Positions 61,373 to 64,000 of a stretch of 64,000 nucleotides of DNA are shown here, one piece after another. The notes under the pieces are model-generated. The model ran no database searches. It saw only the letters and a program-made list of their open reading frames with translations, and was not told the DNA's origin. The position numbers and the translations under genes were made by a program. Each line of letters starts with the position of its first letter. Position 1 is the first letter of the stretch. This stretch comes from Ferrovibrio sp. (GTDB taxonomy: Bacteria > Pseudomonadota > Alphaproteobacteria > Ferrovibrionales > Ferrovibrionaceae), in assembly GCF_017994015.1 (NCBI RefSeq), contig NZ_JAGOLP010000011.1:1-64000 (forward strand). Direction: 5' to 3'.

Positions 61373-62824
61373 ATGGTCACCCTTGTCATGCTGCATGGTT
61401 GGAGCGTCACCAGCGCAGAAACGTATGGCGGTTTGCCCGAAGCCTTGGCTGCCCGCGCCGCCGATGCCGGGCTGGAACTTGACATCCGCAACATCCACCT
61501 CGGTGAATATATCAGCTTCCACGATGAAGTGAGGGTGGATGATCTGGCGCGTGCCATGGATGCCGCTTTGCGCAAGGATGTGTTCGGCGCCGAGTTGCAG
61601 GGTAAGCCGGTGGATGCACCGCTGCCGCCCTTTGCCTGTATCACCCATTCCACCGGCGGGCCGCTGGCGCGGCGCTGGGCTGATCTGTTTTATGGCGCGG
61701 ACCGTATCGCCGCCTGTCCGATGCGGCAACTGGTGATGCTGGCGCCGGCCAATCATGGCTCGGCGCTGGCGGCGATCGGCAAACAGCGCATTGGCCGCCT
61801 CAAAGCCTGGTTCAGTGGCGTGGAGCCGGGCCAGGGGGTGCTCGACTGGCTGTCGCTGGGCAGTGACGAAGCGTTTCTGTTGCAGGAAAACACCCTGCAT
61901 TACCCTGAACCGCAGCAAAGCTTCTTCAATTTTGTGCTATCGGGCGAAACCATTGACCGCGCCTTTTATGATTTTCTCAATTCCTATCTTAAGGAAGCCG
62001 GATCGGATGGCGTGGTGCGGCTGGCCGGCGCCAATATGAATTATGCCTTCATCCGGCTGGTGCAGGGGGCAACACAGCTTTCCGTATTCAGCGCGGGCGC
62101 CAATCCCGATGATCTGGCTATCACGGAATTGGTTATGCAGCCGGTGCCTGGCCTGCCGCCAGAGCCGGATGGCAGCCTGTTTCACAGCCCCTATCTGTCG
62201 CCGTTCCTAGTGGTGCCGTATGCCAGCCATTCGGGCGACAAGATCGGCATCATGAATAGTGTCACGCCGGATAATGCCGGCAACAAGCCGCAGGTGGCGG
62301 CTATCCTGAAATGCCTGCAAGTTAACGATGGGGCGGCCTATACCCAGCTTGTGGCGCAGTTTGCGGCGCAGACCAATGCCAGTCAGGAAAAGCGCTACAC
62401 CATGCTGATTTTCCGGATCAGTGACGACCAGGGCCGGCGCATTGATGATTATGACCTGCTGCTGCTGGGCGAGGGGTATCATCCGCAATTGCCCAAGGGC
62501 GTGGTGATCGACCGGCAGATGAATGCGGCCAGCAGCGCCCTAGTTTATTACATCGATTGCGATGCGTTGGGGCAGATTCCGCAATTCGGCATCCGCGTAG
62601 TGGCGCGCCCGGCGATAGGCGATGGCTTCGCCGGCTATATGGCGGCGGAATACCGCATTGAAAATACCACCGGCAGCAGCCCGCTGCCGCCGAACCAGAC
62701 ACTCTATATCGATATTGTTTTGCGCCGTCTGGTGAACCGCAACGCCACCCGCTTCTGGCCGGCACAGCCGCGGCGGAAGAGTTTCAAGGATACCGAGCCG
62801 GATAACGGGCCTTATCTGGATTGA
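61373..62824 (+). CDS. Alpha/beta-hydrolase (lipase/esterase-like) with C-terminal beta domain
   Basis: 483-residue protein. The N-terminal domain (1 to about 310) starts with VTLVMLHGWSV and has the nucleophile elbow THSTGGPLARRW, a GxSxG variant with Ser in HSTGG, and PANHGSALA further on. The segment 335-465 (MLIFRISDDQGRRIDDYDLL onward) is rich in beta strands and could be a C2/Ig-like binding domain. No signal peptide. I do not recognise the subfamily; a phospholipase or esterase is likely. GGGAG before the ATG supports the start. Ends at a strong terminator. Confidence 0.75.
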   Translation: MVTLVMLHGWSVTSAETYGGLPEALAARAADAGLELDIRNIHLGEYISFHDEVRVDDLARAMDAALRKDVFGAELQGKPVDAPLPPFACITHSTGGPLARRWADLFYGADRIAACPMRQLVMLAPANHGSALAAIGKQRIGRLKAWFSGVEPGQGVLDWLSLGSDEAFLLQENTLHYPEPQQSFFNFVLSGETIDRAFYDFLNSYLKEAGSDGVVRLAGANMNYAFIRLVQGATQLSVFSAGANPDDLAITELVMQPVPGLPPEPDGSLFHSPYLSPFLVVPYASHSGDKIGIMNSVTPDNAGNKPQVAAILKCLQVNDGAAYTQLVAQFAAQTNASQEKRYTMLIFRISDDQGRRIDDYDLLLLGEGYHPQLPKGVVIDRQMNAASSALVYYIDCDALGQIPQFGIRVVARPAIGDGFAGYMAAEYRIENTTGSSPLPPNQTLYIDIVLRRLVNRNATRFWPAQPRRKSFKDTEPDNGPYLD

Positions 62825-62839
62825 CGTTGCCGACAAACA

Positions 62840-62871
62840 AAAATGGCCGGGGATTGCGCCCCGGCCATTTT
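62840..62871. terminator. Bidirectional intrinsic terminator
   Basis: A perfect 13-bp stem (aaaatggccgggg/ccccggccatttt) with loop attgcg lies between the convergent hydrolase and aconitase genes. A-rich and T-rich flanks let it stop transcription in both directions. Confidence 0.9.
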
Positions 62872-62894
62872 CATGTGGCTGACTGAACGCCGGA

Positions 62895-64000
<1,106 letters not shown>

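Overview
The window is high-GC, densely coded bacterial chromosome with about 60 protein genes, no rRNA, tRNA, CRISPR, prophage or insertion sequence that I can see, and no gene-free stretch above 300 bases. The family mix points to an alphaproteobacterium, probably Rhodospirillales-like; the genus is not determinable from this text. Pointers are a symporter-histidine kinase fusion, DUF1217 and a short alphaproteobacterial-type flagellin, DUF6356, TIGR02466, tripartite tricarboxylate (Tct) transport, and many ABC/amidohydrolase catabolic genes. Convergent genes often overlap at their 3' ends.

Layout. 1-18 kb: the 5' part of a large hybrid sensor kinase, then housekeeping and single genes (mtgA, a cupredoxin/DUF4394 pair, malonyl-CoA synthetase, an aminotransferase, AraC/DUF2000, a ketopantoate-reductase-like gene, an acyl-CoA dehydrogenase, a GAF sensor kinase, a DUF1217 flagellum-associated protein, a DEAD-box helicase). 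18-25.5 kb: a BMP-family ABC importer in one tight operon with a biuret-hydrolase-like cysteine hydrolase and an AMI1-like amidase, with a second cysteine hydrolase transcribed divergently. 25.5-39 kb: a same-strand run of MocR regulator, zinc amidohydrolase, G3E GTPase, aldehyde dehydrogenase, TauE/SafE permease, complete peptide-type ABC importer and omega-aminotransferase. 39-46.7 kb: purU and small genes, an Lrp regulator, a TctCBA importer with a SnoaL-like protein and divergent IclR, and an SDR. 46.7-52 kb: a membrane sulfatase (LTA-synthase type) divergent from an OmpR/HK pair, then an XRE regulator divergent from a small membrane protein around a clean palindrome. 52-55.5 kb: an amidohydrolase/glycoside hydrolase/FkbM methyltransferase operon. 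55.6-64 kb: an acyl-CoA ligase, HU, an isolated flagellin with a structured leader, an LpxH-like phosphoesterase, two FKBP isomerases, an alpha/beta hydrolase and the 3' part of aconitase.

Best candidate for an undescribed system: the 25.5-39 kb set. The enzymes make a chemically coherent route: import an N-acylated amine, hydrolyse it with a metallo-amidohydrolase served by an adjacent GTPase metallochaperone, transaminate the amine to an aldehyde, oxidise that to an acid, and export an anion. A MocR regulator lies upstream, and two TGGACC direct repeats sit in the promoter gap. The parts resemble the taurine-to-sulfoacetate logic (MocR/TauR, transaminase, aldehyde dehydrogenase, SafE-type exporter), but the substrate is inference. 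Second is the BMP importer plus three amide hydrolases, a probable uptake-and-hydrolysis route for a ureide or amide nitrogen source.
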